Source: Chryseobacterium antibioticum
Lineage (GTDB): Bacteria > Bacteroidota > Bacteroidia > Flavobacteriales > Weeksellaceae
Assembly: GCF_012927325.1 (NCBI RefSeq)
Contig: NZ_JABBGI010000018.1
Coordinates: forward strand, 1-64,000
DNA: 64,000 nucleotides
Direction: 5' to 3'
The notes below the pieces were generated by a model that saw nothing but the letters and a program-made list of their open reading frames with translations, did not search any database and was not told the DNA's origin. Shown here piece after piece: positions 32,134-40,122 of the stretch (its first letter is position 1; each line of letters opens with the position of its first letter). The position numbers were made by a program, and so were the translations under genes.

Positions 32134-33339
32134 TTAAGAAACTCTTTCGATCAAAGCCATATAGAATCCATCGTAACCCTGGCTTGGCATTACTTTGTCA
32201 TCTTTAACTAACTTAAAGCCTTCGTTGTTTTTCAGGAATTCTTCCACTTGTAAATTGTTTTCAGATGGTAAGATAGAACAGGTAGCATAGACCAATTTTC
32301 CACCTACTTTCACCATTTTGGAATAATCCTGAAGAATTTGTTGTTGTTCTTTTTTGATTCTGTCGATGAAATCCTGGTCAATTTTCCATTTACTGTCCGG
32401 ATTTCTTTTTAAAACACCAAGTCCTGAACAAGGTGCGTCAATCAGAAGTCGGTCCGCTTTATCATAAAGACGTTTGATTACTTTGTTGTCAGAAATCATT
32501 CGGGGCTCAATATTGTGCGCTCCCGCTCTTTTTGCACGACGCTTCAGCTCAGCAAGTTTCCATTCGAAGATATCTAAAGCTATGATTTGTCCTTTATTTC
32601 CCATCAATGCAGCCAAGTGAAGTGTTTTTCCACCTGCTCCTGCACATGCATCTACCACTCTTTGTCCTTCTTTTACATCAAGGAAATATCCTATTTTCTG
32701 TGAAGAACCATCCTGAACTTCAAATAAACCTTCTTTAAAAGCTGTGGTAAGAAAAACGTTCTTCTTTTCCTCAAGCTGTACAGCATCCGGATAGTCTCTC
32801 ACAGTATAAGCTACTACACCCTCATCAGAAAGATCAGAAATAAGTTCTTTTGGACTTGTTTTCAGTCTGTTTGCTCTTAGAACAGTTGGAGCCTGCTCAT
32901 TTAAAGCACGCATTTCTTTTTCCCAACCTGGACCTAGTTCTTTTTCTAAAGTTTCAGCCAGCCACTCAGGAATAGAATGTTCAATAGCCTTTGTAGGAAC
33001 TGTATTCTTTTTAAGCTTGGTAAGAATATCAGCGATTTTAATTCCGTCGAATTCTTCAAACTTTTTATAATTGGTCTTGCTCCAAAGCAAATAGGCGATG
33101 ATTAGTTTGTAAATATTGGTAGGTTTTACCCCTTCACCCATATAGTACTCAAGACGTTTTTTCCAGCGGATAATATTATAGAAAATCTCAGAAACAACGG
33201 CTCTGTCCTGGCTTCCCCATTTTCTGTGGGCTTTTAAAAGTCTTTCGATTACCTTATCGGCATATTTGTTTTTCTCGAAAAATGTTTCCTGTAAAGCATC
33301 GTGAATTCCGATCGCTAAGTTTCTGTGAATAAGTTCCAT
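32134..33339 (-). CDS. RsmB/NOP family rRNA cytosine-C5 methyltransferase
   Basis: The 401-residue protein is a class I SAM-dependent RNA m5C methyltransferase. The SAM site reads DACAGAGGKTLHLAALMG. The two catalytic cysteine motifs are DAPCSGLGVLKRNP and YATCSILPSEN. An N-terminal NusB-like helical region (about 1-130) fits RsmB, which methylates C967 of 16S rRNA, although the exact target cannot be read from the sequence. It is monocistronic, with promoter and terminator in place. Confidence 0.9.
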   Translation of the reverse strand: MELIHRNLAIGIHDALQETFFEKNKYADKVIERLLKAHRKWGSQDRAVVSEIFYNIIRWKKRLEYYMGEGVKPTNIYKLIIAYLLWSKTNYKKFEEFDGIKIADILTKLKKNTVPTKAIEHSIPEWLAETLEKELGPGWEKEMRALNEQAPTVLRANRLKTSPKELISDLSDEGVVAYTVRDYPDAVQLEEKKNVFLTTAFKEGLFEVQDGSSQKIGYFLDVKEGQRVVDACAGAGGKTLHLAALMGNKGQIIALDIFEWKLAELKRRAKRAGAHNIEPRMISDNKVIKRLYDKADRLLIDAPCSGLGVLKRNPDSKWKIDQDFIDRIKKEQQQILQDYSKMVKVGGKLVYATCSILPSENNLQVEEFLKNNEGFKLVKDDKVMPSQGYDGFYMALIERVS

Positions 33340-33364
33340 AAATTTGCTTCGCTGTTTGAATCTG

Positions 33365-33372
33365 CAAAAGTA
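33365..33372 (-). promoter_or_regulatory. -7 box for the RsmB-type gene
   Basis: TACTTTTG on the minus strand fits TAnnTTTG, 25 nt before the ATG. Confidence 0.55.
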
Positions 33373-33719
33373 CGAATTATAGTTGAGAGTTGAGAAGGGA
33401 TTCGAGTTTCGGGGTTTGAGTGTTTCAGGATGCGAGATCGTAGAGTTTGAGAGTACTAGAGTTTTAGAGTGAATGAGTTCAGCGTTAATTATGAATGTTT
33501 TCTACTCCAAATAGTTAGTAATTATTGAATCAATATACTAAAAGTCTCAAATCTCATGTCTGAAATCTGATGTCTAATATCTGGCCTTTAAAAATCTTGA
33601 TTCTTGGTTCTTGATTCTAGTCTCACCTTTCACTTGCGAAGCAAAATTTACCATTGACGTTTCCAATTTCAATCTTAGTAAGTCTCGTGTCTGAAATCTG
33701 ACATCTAAAACAAAAATCC
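33373..33719 (+). repeat. Composite degenerate intergenic repeat, copy A
   Basis: This gene-free stretch is built of short, imperfect blocks in this order: TTGAGAGTTGAGAAGGG, GAGAGTACTAGAGTTTTAGAG, CTCATGTCTGAAATCTGATG, then CTTGATTCTTGGTTCTTG. A second GTGTCTGAAATCTGACATCT block follows near 33685. The same blocks occur in the same order on the other strand at 43645-43895. The 81-residue reading frame across it is not a gene. Confidence 0.65.
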
Positions 33720-33727
33720 TACCTTTG
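33720..33727 (+). promoter_or_regulatory. -7 box for the YjdM-like gene
   Basis: TACCTTTG fits TAnnTTTG, 14 nt before the ATG at 33742. Confidence 0.55.
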
Positions 33728-33741
33728 CAAAAATCAAAAAT

Positions 33742-34086
33742 ATGAGTGATACTGTACTTTGTCCGAAATGCAGCTCTGAGTTTACTTACCCGAGCGACGA
33801 TATGATGACCTGTTCTCAATGTTTCTATGAATGGAGTCCTGAAGAAACGGCTGCTGAAACGTCTAATGAAGGGAAAATCCTGGATTCAAACGGGAATGAG
33901 CTTTTGGATGGGGATTCTGTGGTTGTTATTAAGGATCTTCCTGTAAAAGGTGCTCCAAAACCGGTAAAAGCGGGGACTAAAGTTAAAAACATCCGTCTGA
34001 GACCAGACAGTGATCATAATATTGACTGTAAAATTGATGGTTTCGGTTCTATGGCCTTGAAATCAGAATTTGTAAAGAAGGCTTAA
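33742..34086 (+). CDS. yjdM: YjdM/PhnA-like zinc-ribbon protein
   Basis: The 114-residue protein has an N-terminal zinc ribbon, [11 protein letters not shown]...[10 protein letters not shown] (C-x2-C and C-x2-C), then the family's C-terminal beta domain with [34 protein letters not shown] and [19 protein letters not shown]. The name PhnA is historic; the family is not clearly tied to phosphonate use and its role is unknown. It stands alone. Confidence 0.93.
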   Translation: MSDTVLCPKCSSEFTYPSDDMMTCSQCFYEWSPEETAAETSNEGKILDSNGNELLDGDSVVVIKDLPVKGAPKPVKAGTKVKNIRLRPDSDHNIDCKIDGFGSMALKSEFVKKA

Positions 34087-34412
34087 TCGCTTTTGGCAAT
34101 CGGCTTAGAAATGCTGGTAGTGCTTACAGTAAAAAAATAAAAAAAAGGAAAAGATTGGACAGTGTAATCTTTCAAAGACTTAATTGCAGGGAAGTGCTAA
34201 TGTCCGTCTCAGGGCAGAAAGAGAATTAACCAAAAATTTCCTTATGCTGTGGAAGTACAAATGTAAGTAAAAGTTTTAAACGGCTTCTTAGATTTGTGCT
34301 TTTTTTTATCCACATATTAACAATAAGTATAAGGAAATGTAGGAGTTATGATAAGTGTCGGAAGAGAGATTCACTGAAGTAGGTGAATGATGGTAAAGAA
34401 AGTTGCTGTTGT
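34087..34412. other. Intergenic region without recognised features
   Basis: The two flanking genes converge here. No gene, hairpin with U-tract or repeat stands out. A purine-rich run (AAAAAAATAAAAAAAAGG) follows 34131. Confidence 0.5.
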
Positions 34413-35348
34413 TTAAACAAACGAAATCTTAATATTTCCTTCCACTTTTTCATCTGTATAGACAATAATCTCTTTATTCAGAATCTTGATTTTATTCCAG
34501 TAATGGTTTCCGGCAAACCTGCTTTCGAGAAGTTCGGCTTCAATACCATCATTTGAAATTTTTATTTCTTTAGGATAGTATGAAAATTTGGAAAGCTGAA
34601 ATTCCGCTTTTTCGTCTTCACTGAAAATATTAACTTCCCCGAAAAGTTTGGCTACATAAAAATTATAAGGCCGTCTGTAAGTTTCCTCGGGACTGTCGTT
34701 CTGAATCAGTCTTCCATCCTTCAAAATAACGATCTGGTCAAGCCATGGCATGATATCCTGAAGTTCATGGGTAGAAATGATCAGGGAAATCTGATGTTGT
34801 TTCACATACCTGAACAGTCTTTCACGAAGTTCTATTTTTCTTGGAAAATCCAGATTACTGAAAGGTTCGTCTAAAATAAGCAGTTTAGGCAGTACAGAAA
34901 GGGCCCTGGCAATGGCAACCCGCTGCTGCTGGCCTCCGCTTAAATATTTAGGAAGAATATGGGCAAATTCCTGAAGTCCTACCACTTCCAGAAGCTCCAT
35001 GACAGTTTCTTTTTTTTGAGCCAAATTGATATTGGAAATAAATTTCCCTACATTTTCGGCAACGGTGGCGTAAGGCATCAGATCAAAATTCTGGGCCACC
35101 AGTTTCATCTCAGCTTCTCCGGGAACAATATTTCCTTTGGGCCCCAAAAGCTTTTTTCCGTTAAAAACAATTTCACCACTTTCCCAGTCCAAAAGCCCAT
35201 AAATCAGGTTAAGCATTGTAGATTTTCCACATCCGCTTTCTCCTGCCAGTGCAATGATTCTGCCTTCCTCAAAACCCAGATTAAGGTTCTGAAACAGGGA
35301 GTTATCTTTGGTATGGGAAAAATATAAATTGTTTATTTCTAAAAGCAT
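34413..35348 (-). CDS. ABC transporter ATP-binding protein, orphan
   Basis: The 311-residue ATPase has Walker A GESGCGKST, Q-loop VAQNFDLMPYATVAENV, signature LSGGQQQRVAIARAL, Walker B LLILDEPFSNLD and H-loop ISTHE, followed by a C-terminal regulatory-like domain of about 80 residues. It resembles the ATPases of iron(III) or polyamine importers (FbpC/PotA group). No permease or binding protein is nearby, so its partners must be elsewhere, or it has a non-transport role. The -7 box is only 4 nt from the ATG, so the mRNA should be leaderless. Confidence 0.88.
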   Translation of the reverse strand: MLLEINNLYFSHTKDNSLFQNLNLGFEEGRIIALAGESGCGKSTMLNLIYGLLDWESGEIVFNGKKLLGPKGNIVPGEAEMKLVAQNFDLMPYATVAENVGKFISNINLAQKKETVMELLEVVGLQEFAHILPKYLSGGQQQRVAIARALSVLPKLLILDEPFSNLDFPRKIELRERLFRYVKQHQISLIISTHELQDIMPWLDQIVILKDGRLIQNDSPEETYRRPYNFYVAKLFGEVNIFSEDEKAEFQLSKFSYYPKEIKISNDGIEAELLESRFAGNHYWNKIKILNKEIIVYTDEKVEGNIKISFV

Positions 35349-35352
35349 AATA

Positions 35353-35360
35353 CAAATGTA
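35353..35360 (-). promoter_or_regulatory. -7 box of the orphan ABC ATPase, leaderless start
   Basis: TACATTTG on the minus strand fits TAnnTTTG and ends 4 nt before the ATG at 35348. Confidence 0.55.
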
Positions 35361-35423
35361 AGGTTTTTATGAAAAAATAAAATTTTTTATTATATTAGCA
35401 GAAGTAATAAAAATATATCAAAA

Positions 35424-36083
35424 ATGAGAAAAAAACTGTTTTCTTTAGCTATTCCTGCTTTATTTGTGGCAGCGGTAGTGGTTTCTTGTAAAAAAGACAA
35501 ACCTGTTACCAGCGAAAGCAATGAAGTAGTAACTACAAAAGATGGGAACCAGTATACACTGGATACGCTGAACAGTAAAGTGGAGTGGAAAGGATATAAA
35601 GTATTCAAGTCTGAAAGCACAAGCCATTTCGGAACCATTAAGTTTGAAAGTGGTGATGTAACGGTAAAAGAAGGAAAGCTTGAAAGCGGAAAATTTGTTG
35701 CGGACATGAGTTCTTTGACGTCTGTAGATCTAAAGGATGATGCGGATCAGTTAGGAAAACTGAATGGCCATCTTAAGAGCGGTGATTTCTTTGAAGTGGA
35801 AAAATTTCCTACAGCTTCGTTTGAAATTACAAAGGTAACACCAGCTATAGAAGGAGATTATAATACCCTTCTTGATGGTAATTTAACGATCAAAGGGATT
35901 TCAAAACCAGTTCAGTTTAAGGCTAATGTTTCTGTAAAAGACGGAGAAGTAAGTGTAGCTACTGAGCCCAAAGATATTAAAAGAGAAGAGTTTGGTGTGA
36001 AGTTCCAGGCTCCTGCTGAAAACGGGGTAATCAAGGATGAGGTAACTCTTCAGATCAACGTTAAAGCTTTAGAAAAGAAATAA
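35424..36083 (+). CDS. YceI family lipoprotein
   Basis: The 219-residue protein has a lipoprotein signal (VAAVVVSCKK, Cys at about 22) and then the YceI lipocalin-like domain: YTLDTLNSKVEWKGYKVFKS, FGTIKFESGDVTVKEGKLESG, LKSGDFFEVEKFPTASFEIT and LTIKGISKPVQFKANV. YceI-type proteins bind polyisoprenoid-like lipids; the ligand here is unknown. It is divergent from the ABC ATPase gene and followed by a terminator. A near-consensus box (TATATTAG, 35391-35398) may be its promoter. Confidence 0.92.
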   Translation: MRKKLFSLAIPALFVAAVVVSCKKDKPVTSESNEVVTTKDGNQYTLDTLNSKVEWKGYKVFKSESTSHFGTIKFESGDVTVKEGKLESGKFVADMSSLTSVDLKDDADQLGKLNGHLKSGDFFEVEKFPTASFEITKVTPAIEGDYNTLLDGNLTIKGISKPVQFKANVSVKDGEVSVATEPKDIKREEFGVKFQAPAENGVIKDEVTLQINVKALEKK

Positions 36084-36115
36084 TTTTTTTATTTAAGTGA
36101 AATAAGTGATTGAAG

Positions 36116-36136
36116 TCTGCCTCCCAAAGGGGCAGA
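36116..36136 (+). terminator. Intrinsic terminator after the YceI gene
   Basis: TCTGCC pairs with GGCAGA around a CC/GG-extended loop and is followed by seven T's. Confidence 0.8.
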
Positions 36137-36174
36137 TTTTTTTATCACAGATTCATTATTAAACTTAAAAAACG

Positions 36175-36182
36175 TATTTTTG
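36175..36182 (+). promoter_or_regulatory. -7 box for pheS
   Basis: TATTTTTG fits TAnnTTTG, 25 nt before the pheS start; GAAAGGG upstream of the ATG is a rare SD-like run in this window. Confidence 0.55.
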
Positions 36183-36207
36183 CAAAACATTTTGAAAGGG
36201 TAAAACA

Positions 36208-37218
36208 ATGATAGAAAAGATAGAAGAACTACTTACCGAAGTAAACAGCTTCAATGCTACGTCTAAAGAGGAAATTGAAAACTTCCGAATTAAGTATAAT
36301 GGTAAAAAAGGTGTTCTGAACGATTTTTTTGAAAAATTTAAAGAAGTTCCAAACGACCAGAAAAAAGAATTCGGACAGAAGATCAATTCTTTGAAGCAAG
36401 CCGTTGCGGGAAAACTGGAGAATCTTAAAGACTCTTCCCAGTCTGCTATTATCACCGAAAAAGAAGATCTTACAAGACCGGCTTTTCCATTGGATCTGGG
36501 GTCAAGACACCCGATCAATCTGGTGAAAAACAGGATCATTGAAATTTTCAAATCAATTGGTTTTGCAGTAGCCGATGGTCCGGAAATAGAGGATGACTGG
36601 CACAACTTTACGGCTCTTAATCTTCCTGAGTACCACCCGGCAAGAGATATGCAGGATACATTCTTTATTGAACAGAACCCTGATATCCTTTTAAGAACAC
36701 ACACTTCTTCTGTACAGATCCGTTATATGGAAGAAAATCAGCCGCCGATCAGAATTCTTTCTCCGGGAAGAGTATTCCGAAATGAGGCTATTTCTTCACG
36801 TTCACACTGTATATTCCATCAGATTGAAGGTTTGTATATTGATGAAAATGTAAGTTTTGCAGATCTTAAGCAGACGATTCAGTTCTTTACAACGGAACTT
36901 TTCGGAAAATCCAAGATCAGAATGAGACCTTCTTATTTCCCTTTTACAGAGCCTAGTGCTGAAATTGATGTATACTGGGGACTGAACTCTGAAACCGACT
37001 ACAGAATCACAAAAGGAACGGGATGGCTGGAGATCATGGGTTGTGGAATGGTAGATCCTGCCGTTTTGAAAAATGTGAATATCGATGCTGAGAAATATTC
37101 AGGATACGCTTTCGGAATGGGTATTGAAAGAATCACAATGCTTCTTTACCAGATGAGCGACATCAGAATGTTCTTCGAAAATGATATCAGAACTTTAGAA
37201 CAGTTTAAATCACTATAA
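36208..37218 (+). CDS. pheS: Phenylalanyl-tRNA synthetase alpha subunit
   Basis: The 336-residue alpha chain charges tRNA-Phe as part of the (alpha-beta)2 enzyme. It has the coiled-coil N-terminus (about 1-85), then class II motifs: [23 protein letters not shown] (motif 2) and the C-terminal [18 protein letters not shown] (motif 3). [13 protein letters not shown] is also typical. pheT is not adjacent, so the subunits are encoded apart, as in other Bacteroidota. Confidence 0.97.
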   Translation: MIEKIEELLTEVNSFNATSKEEIENFRIKYNGKKGVLNDFFEKFKEVPNDQKKEFGQKINSLKQAVAGKLENLKDSSQSAIITEKEDLTRPAFPLDLGSRHPINLVKNRIIEIFKSIGFAVADGPEIEDDWHNFTALNLPEYHPARDMQDTFFIEQNPDILLRTHTSSVQIRYMEENQPPIRILSPGRVFRNEAISSRSHCIFHQIEGLYIDENVSFADLKQTIQFFTTELFGKSKIRMRPSYFPFTEPSAEIDVYWGLNSETDYRITKGTGWLEIMGCGMVDPAVLKNVNIDAEKYSGYAFGMGIERITMLLYQMSDIRMFFENDIRTLEQFKSL

Positions 37219-37223
37219 AAATT

Positions 37224-37248
37224 AAACCTCCGGAATTTCCGGAGGTTT
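37224..37248 (+). terminator. Intrinsic terminator after pheS
   Basis: AAACCTCCGG and its complement form a stem with a small loop, followed by TTTTTGTTTTT. Confidence 0.8.
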
Positions 37249-37360
37249 TTGTTTTTAATTACTGACCTAAGAAACAAAACGTAATTAAAAACGATTCTAT
37301 TGAAAAATTACAACGTGTATTGTCTTATTGATAGCGCAGTACATCATAAATACTGATCAT

Positions 37361-37384
37361 GTCACGCTGAGCGGAGTCGAAGCG
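37361..37384. repeat. Dispersed CTGAGCGGAGTCGAAG element
   Basis: GTCACGCTGAGCGGAGTCGA followed by AGCG; the ends CGCT and AGCG can pair. The phrase is familiar from intergenic regions of many Flavobacteriia, where it appears in many copies. Only one copy is in this window. Confidence 0.5.
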
Positions 37385-37462
37385 TTTACAACCTTTATCA
37401 GTCTTTATGCCTGCTGTTATAATTAAGACAATCAGTAATGACAATGTATTACATCCGGAACT

Positions 37463-37500
37463 AAAAAAATGGCGGCAAAAATTTTTGCTGCCATTTTTTT
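37463..37500 (-). terminator. Intrinsic terminator after the DUF3108 gene
   Basis: A 19-bp stem (one G-U pair) centred on ATGGCGGCAAAAA and its complement is bounded by T7 on the minus strand. Confidence 0.85.
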
Positions 37501-37524
37501 TAAGCTAAAAAGACTGATCGCTTT

Positions 37525-38295
37525 TTACTTAATATATTTTAAAGGGTATTTTACATTTTTAAGATCTTCGATACTCGCTTTCAATGAACCTACGGCTAAT
37601 TCAGCCTGTAAAAGCATAGGAATATGATTGGCATCATTGGTTACCCACATCGTTACTCCTTCTTTTTCCTTAAAAACCCTTCCGCTTTTTACAGACGGGA
37701 TAATTTTCAGACAGTTGATGGTACCGAATTTGGTTTTCAGATCTTCTGTTCCTGTTACTTTCAGCTGAAAGGGGAACATTTCATCGTCGATCCATACGTT
37801 CATATTGATCACGGTTCCTACTTTCAGTTCGCTGGTACTTTTACTTCTCAAGTAATAGAAGCAGGAAAGCATATCCTGCACTCCTTTTACCGATTTGATC
37901 ACCTTTGAACCGTTGGCGGGCGTTTTTTTATCGGTTAAGATCAGTGTGTGGTTATCGTGATTGAAAACGGTCTCAAAATGCTGGCGATAGCTTCCTTCAC
38001 GTACATTTCGAACGTAAAAGCTTGGCAGGCCGGTTCCTGTATTGATGAAGCTTTCATATAAATCTTCTACTTTAAAGAAGGCTTTGACTGCGCCTGTAGT
38101 TTTTCCTGTCCCTTTCACATACAGGTGGGGAGCACCCATATAAGTGGTTTTTTTGGTAGTAAGATTGGCGGTTCCGGCATTCAGGATTCCATAGTGGATT
38201 CTGAATGTAATAGATTCACCATCAGCAATATTATCGATCTGAGCGTAACTCAGCAGGAACGTAAATATTGCAAAAAAGCTTAAAATTTTCTTCAT
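37525..38295 (-). CDS. DUF3108 domain secreted protein
   Basis: The start ATG 38295 gives a signal peptide (MKKILSFFAIFTFLLSYAQ); the longer frame uses a non-ATG start in AT-rich DNA. The 256-residue protein has the DUF3108 pattern: ITFRIHYGILNAGTANLTTK, LPSFYVRNVREGSYRQHFETVF, MLSCFYYLRSK and FKEKEGVTMWVTNDANHIPMLLQAELAVGS. DUF3108 proteins are periplasmic and of unknown role, with a lipoprotein-carrier-like beta fold. Confidence 0.9.
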   Translation of the reverse strand: MKKILSFFAIFTFLLSYAQIDNIADGESITFRIHYGILNAGTANLTTKKTTYMGAPHLYVKGTGKTTGAVKAFFKVEDLYESFINTGTGLPSFYVRNVREGSYRQHFETVFNHDNHTLILTDKKTPANGSKVIKSVKGVQDMLSCFYYLRSKSTSELKVGTVINMNVWIDDEMFPFQLKVTGTEDLKTKFGTINCLKIIPSVKSGRVFKEKEGVTMWVTNDANHIPMLLQAELAVGSLKASIEDLKNVKYPLKYIK

Positions 38296-38321
38296 GATAT
38301 GACATTTAACAAAAACACTGC

Positions 38322-38329
38322 CAAATTTA
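38322..38329 (-). promoter_or_regulatory. -7 box for the DUF3108 gene
   Basis: TAAATTTG on the minus strand fits TAnnTTTG, 26 nt before the ATG. Confidence 0.5.
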
Positions 38330-38411
38330 AGATTCGTATGTATTGACCAGGATTTGATAAATCTCAGGTTTTTATTTAGAATCAATTAAATATGCTTCGC
38401 ATTAAAATTAG

Positions 38412-38419
38412 TAAATTTG
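38412..38419 (+). promoter_or_regulatory. -7 box for the ferredoxin reductase gene
   Basis: TAAATTTG fits TAnnTTTG, 33 nt before the ATG at 38453. Confidence 0.55.
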
Positions 38420-38452
38420 CAGTTACATGTATAATTAAATTATCTTTTTATT

Positions 38453-39508
38453 ATGATAACCACTGATATATTGATCATAGGAGCCGGACCTACCGGGCTT
38501 TTTGCTGTTTTTGAAGCAGGTTTATTAAAAATGAAGTGTCACATTATTGATGCACTTCCACAGCCAGGAGGACAGCTAGCGGAGCTTTATCCTAAAAAAC
38601 CTATTTTCGATATTCCAGGATATCCTTCTGTGAATGCAGGAGAATTAGTAGATAATTTGATGGAGCAGATCAAACAGTTCCAGCCGGGATTCACTTTGGG
38701 AGAAACAGCAGTTTCTTATACCAAGGTAGATGATGAATGGTTTGAAGTGATCACCAACAAAGGGACTGTTCACAGATGTAAAGCTATTGCGATTGCGGGC
38801 GGATTGGGTACTTTTGAACCTAGAAAACCTACTTTCGAAAATGTAGCTGATTACGAGGAAAAAGGTCTTGAATATTTCGTTAAAGAACCTGAGCATTTCA
38901 GAAATAAAAAAGTAGTAATCGCTGGAGGAGGGGATTCTGCGCTGGACTGGAGTGTTTTCCTTTCCAATGTTGCCAGTGAAGTAACTTTGATCCACAGAAG
39001 AAACGAATTCAGAGGAGCTTTGGATTCAGTGGAAAAAGTTCAGGATCTTAAAAACCAGGGGAAAATTAAATTAATTACACCCGCTGAAGTTACCGGAATC
39101 AAAGGTGACGGAAAGGTTGAAGCGATCACTGTAGAAATTGAAGGCCAGGAAGCTTTCGATATTGAAACAGATTATTTCATTCCTTTATTCGGACTGACTC
39201 CAAAATTGGGTGAGATCGGGAACTGGGGATTGAATATCGAGAAAAATGCCATCGTAGTCAACAATGCGCTTGATTATCAAACGAACATCGACGGAATCTA
39301 TGCTATTGGAGATATCAATACCTATCCGGGGAAATTGAAGCTGATCCTTTGTGGTTTCCACGAAGCAACTTTGATGTGTCAAAGTGTTTACAACAGACTG
39401 AATCCGGGTAAGAAATTTGTACTTAAATATACGACAGTAAGCGGTGTAGACGGATTTGACGGTAGCCGTAAAGAAGCAGAAAAGGCAGTTGTGAAAAAAA
39501 TTGACTAA
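38453..39508 (+). CDS. Ferredoxin--NADP(+) reductase, thioredoxin-reductase type
   Basis: The 351-residue flavoprotein has two Rossmann folds. The FAD site is LIIGAGPTGLFAVFEAG near the N-terminus, and the NAD(P)H site is KVVIAGGGDSALDW near 155. The C-terminal FAD motif reads IYAIGDINTYPGKL. The CxxC redox pair of thioredoxin reductase is absent, so ferredoxin (flavodoxin) NADP reductase of the TrxR-like type is the best call. The 2Fe-2S ferredoxin gene begins 12 bp after its stop and is the natural partner. Confidence 0.92.
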   Translation: MITTDILIIGAGPTGLFAVFEAGLLKMKCHIIDALPQPGGQLAELYPKKPIFDIPGYPSVNAGELVDNLMEQIKQFQPGFTLGETAVSYTKVDDEWFEVITNKGTVHRCKAIAIAGGLGTFEPRKPTFENVADYEEKGLEYFVKEPEHFRNKKVVIAGGGDSALDWSVFLSNVASEVTLIHRRNEFRGALDSVEKVQDLKNQGKIKLITPAEVTGIKGDGKVEAITVEIEGQEAFDIETDYFIPLFGLTPKLGEIGNWGLNIEKNAIVVNNALDYQTNIDGIYAIGDINTYPGKLKLILCGFHEATLMCQSVYNRLNPGKKFVLKYTTVSGVDGFDGSRKEAEKAVVKKID

Positions 39509-39513
39509 TTTTG
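39506..39513 (+). promoter_or_regulatory. -7 box for the ferredoxin gene, over the reductase stop
   Basis: TAATTTTG fits TAnnTTTG and its TAA is the stop codon of the reductase gene. It ends 7 nt before the ferredoxin ATG, so ferredoxin may also be made from its own near-leaderless mRNA. Confidence 0.4.
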
Positions 39514-39520
39514 CATTATT

Positions 39521-39850
39521 ATGTCAGATATTAATATAAAGATCACCGATCGGGAAGGGGTAACCCATGATGTTGTAGCGCCTACAGATATGTCTATGAA
39601 CCTGATGGAGATCATCCGTTCTTATGAATTGGCAGAAGAGGGAACCATTGGAGTATGTGGAGGAATGGCGATGTGCGCCTCATGTCAGGTATATGTGATC
39701 AATGATCCGGGCCTGGAGCCTATGGGAGATGAAGAAGATGCGATGCTGGCGGAAGCTTTTCATGTAAAAGAGAACAGCAGACTGGGATGCCAGCTGCATA
39801 TCATGGATGCTATGGAAGGTCTTGAAGTGGCCATTGCTCCTTATCCTTAG
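39521..39850 (+). CDS. 2Fe-2S ferredoxin (adrenodoxin type)
   Basis: The 109-residue protein carries the cluster motif VCGGMAMCASCQVYV (C-x5-C-x2-C) and the fourth ligand in LGCQLHI, the pattern of adrenodoxin/putidaredoxin-type ferredoxins. MGDEEDAML is the acidic partner-binding helix of this group. It is encoded next to a ferredoxin--NADP reductase, so the two likely form an NADPH-driven electron chain to an unidentified acceptor. A terminator hairpin follows. Confidence 0.95.
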   Translation: MSDINIKITDREGVTHDVVAPTDMSMNLMEIIRSYELAEEGTIGVCGGMAMCASCQVYVINDPGLEPMGDEEDAMLAEAFHVKENSRLGCQLHIMDAMEGLEVAIAPYP

Positions 39851-39875
39851 GATATATTTAATTTAAGTTAATATA

Positions 39876-39905
39876 AAAACCGTCTGGAAATTTCCGGACG
39901 GTTTT
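39876..39905 (+). terminator. Intrinsic terminator after the ferredoxin gene
   Basis: AAAACCGTCTGG and its near-complement form a stem with a short loop, followed by TTTTGTTATTG. Confidence 0.8.
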
Positions 39906-39922
39906 GTTATTGAATAAGGTAA

Positions 39923-40104
39923 TCAGTACCATTTGTGAACAATTACAGTATCCTCTTTTATAATTTTAAGATATAAATCACCTTCATTTTTATATAAACC
40001 CCACCAGCTGTTATTGGTTTTAAAAATAGTGATGCCACAATAAAAAGTCCTACAAATACGGCTGTACCTCCTGTCATTTCCTTATTAACGTTGTAGTTAT
40101 TCAT
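39923..40104 (-). pseudogene. Small two-frame membrane protein gene (frameshifted or -1 frameshifting)
   Basis: From ATG 40104 the minus strand reads MNNYNVNKEMTGGTAVFVGL...FLK, with one membrane segment. The frame then becomes poor and stops about 30 codons on. The -1 frame from the same point reads TNNSWWGLYKNEGDLYLKI...VHKWY and stops at 39923, which looks like real coding sequence. The switch lies exactly at T TTA AAA (40018-40024), a canonical -1 slippery heptamer in the right phase. The product would be 60 residues. A single-base deletion in the same T/A run, in the genome or the assembly, would look the same. It follows the LOG gene by 18 bp. Confidence 0.4.
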
Positions 40105-40122
40105 ATGAAAACTATAAAAGTC

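Larger units (their letters stand above)
37249..37524. other. Intergenic region with a dispersed repeat and a terminator
   Basis: No gene is seen. The segment 37361-37384 contains CTGAGCGGAGTCGAAG flanked by CGC and GCG, a short sequence I recall as widely dispersed between flavobacterial genes. The 3' end holds a strong hairpin (37463-37500) for the minus-strand DUF3108 gene. Confidence 0.55.

Noticed and set aside
33373..33719. CRISPR array in the repeat-rich intergenic DNA
   Set aside because: The blocks are imperfect and unevenly spaced, without constant repeat-spacer length, and there are no cas genes.
33574..33819. 81-aa minus-strand ORF beside yjdM
   Set aside because: It runs through the degenerate repeat and antisense to the yjdM zinc-ribbon start.
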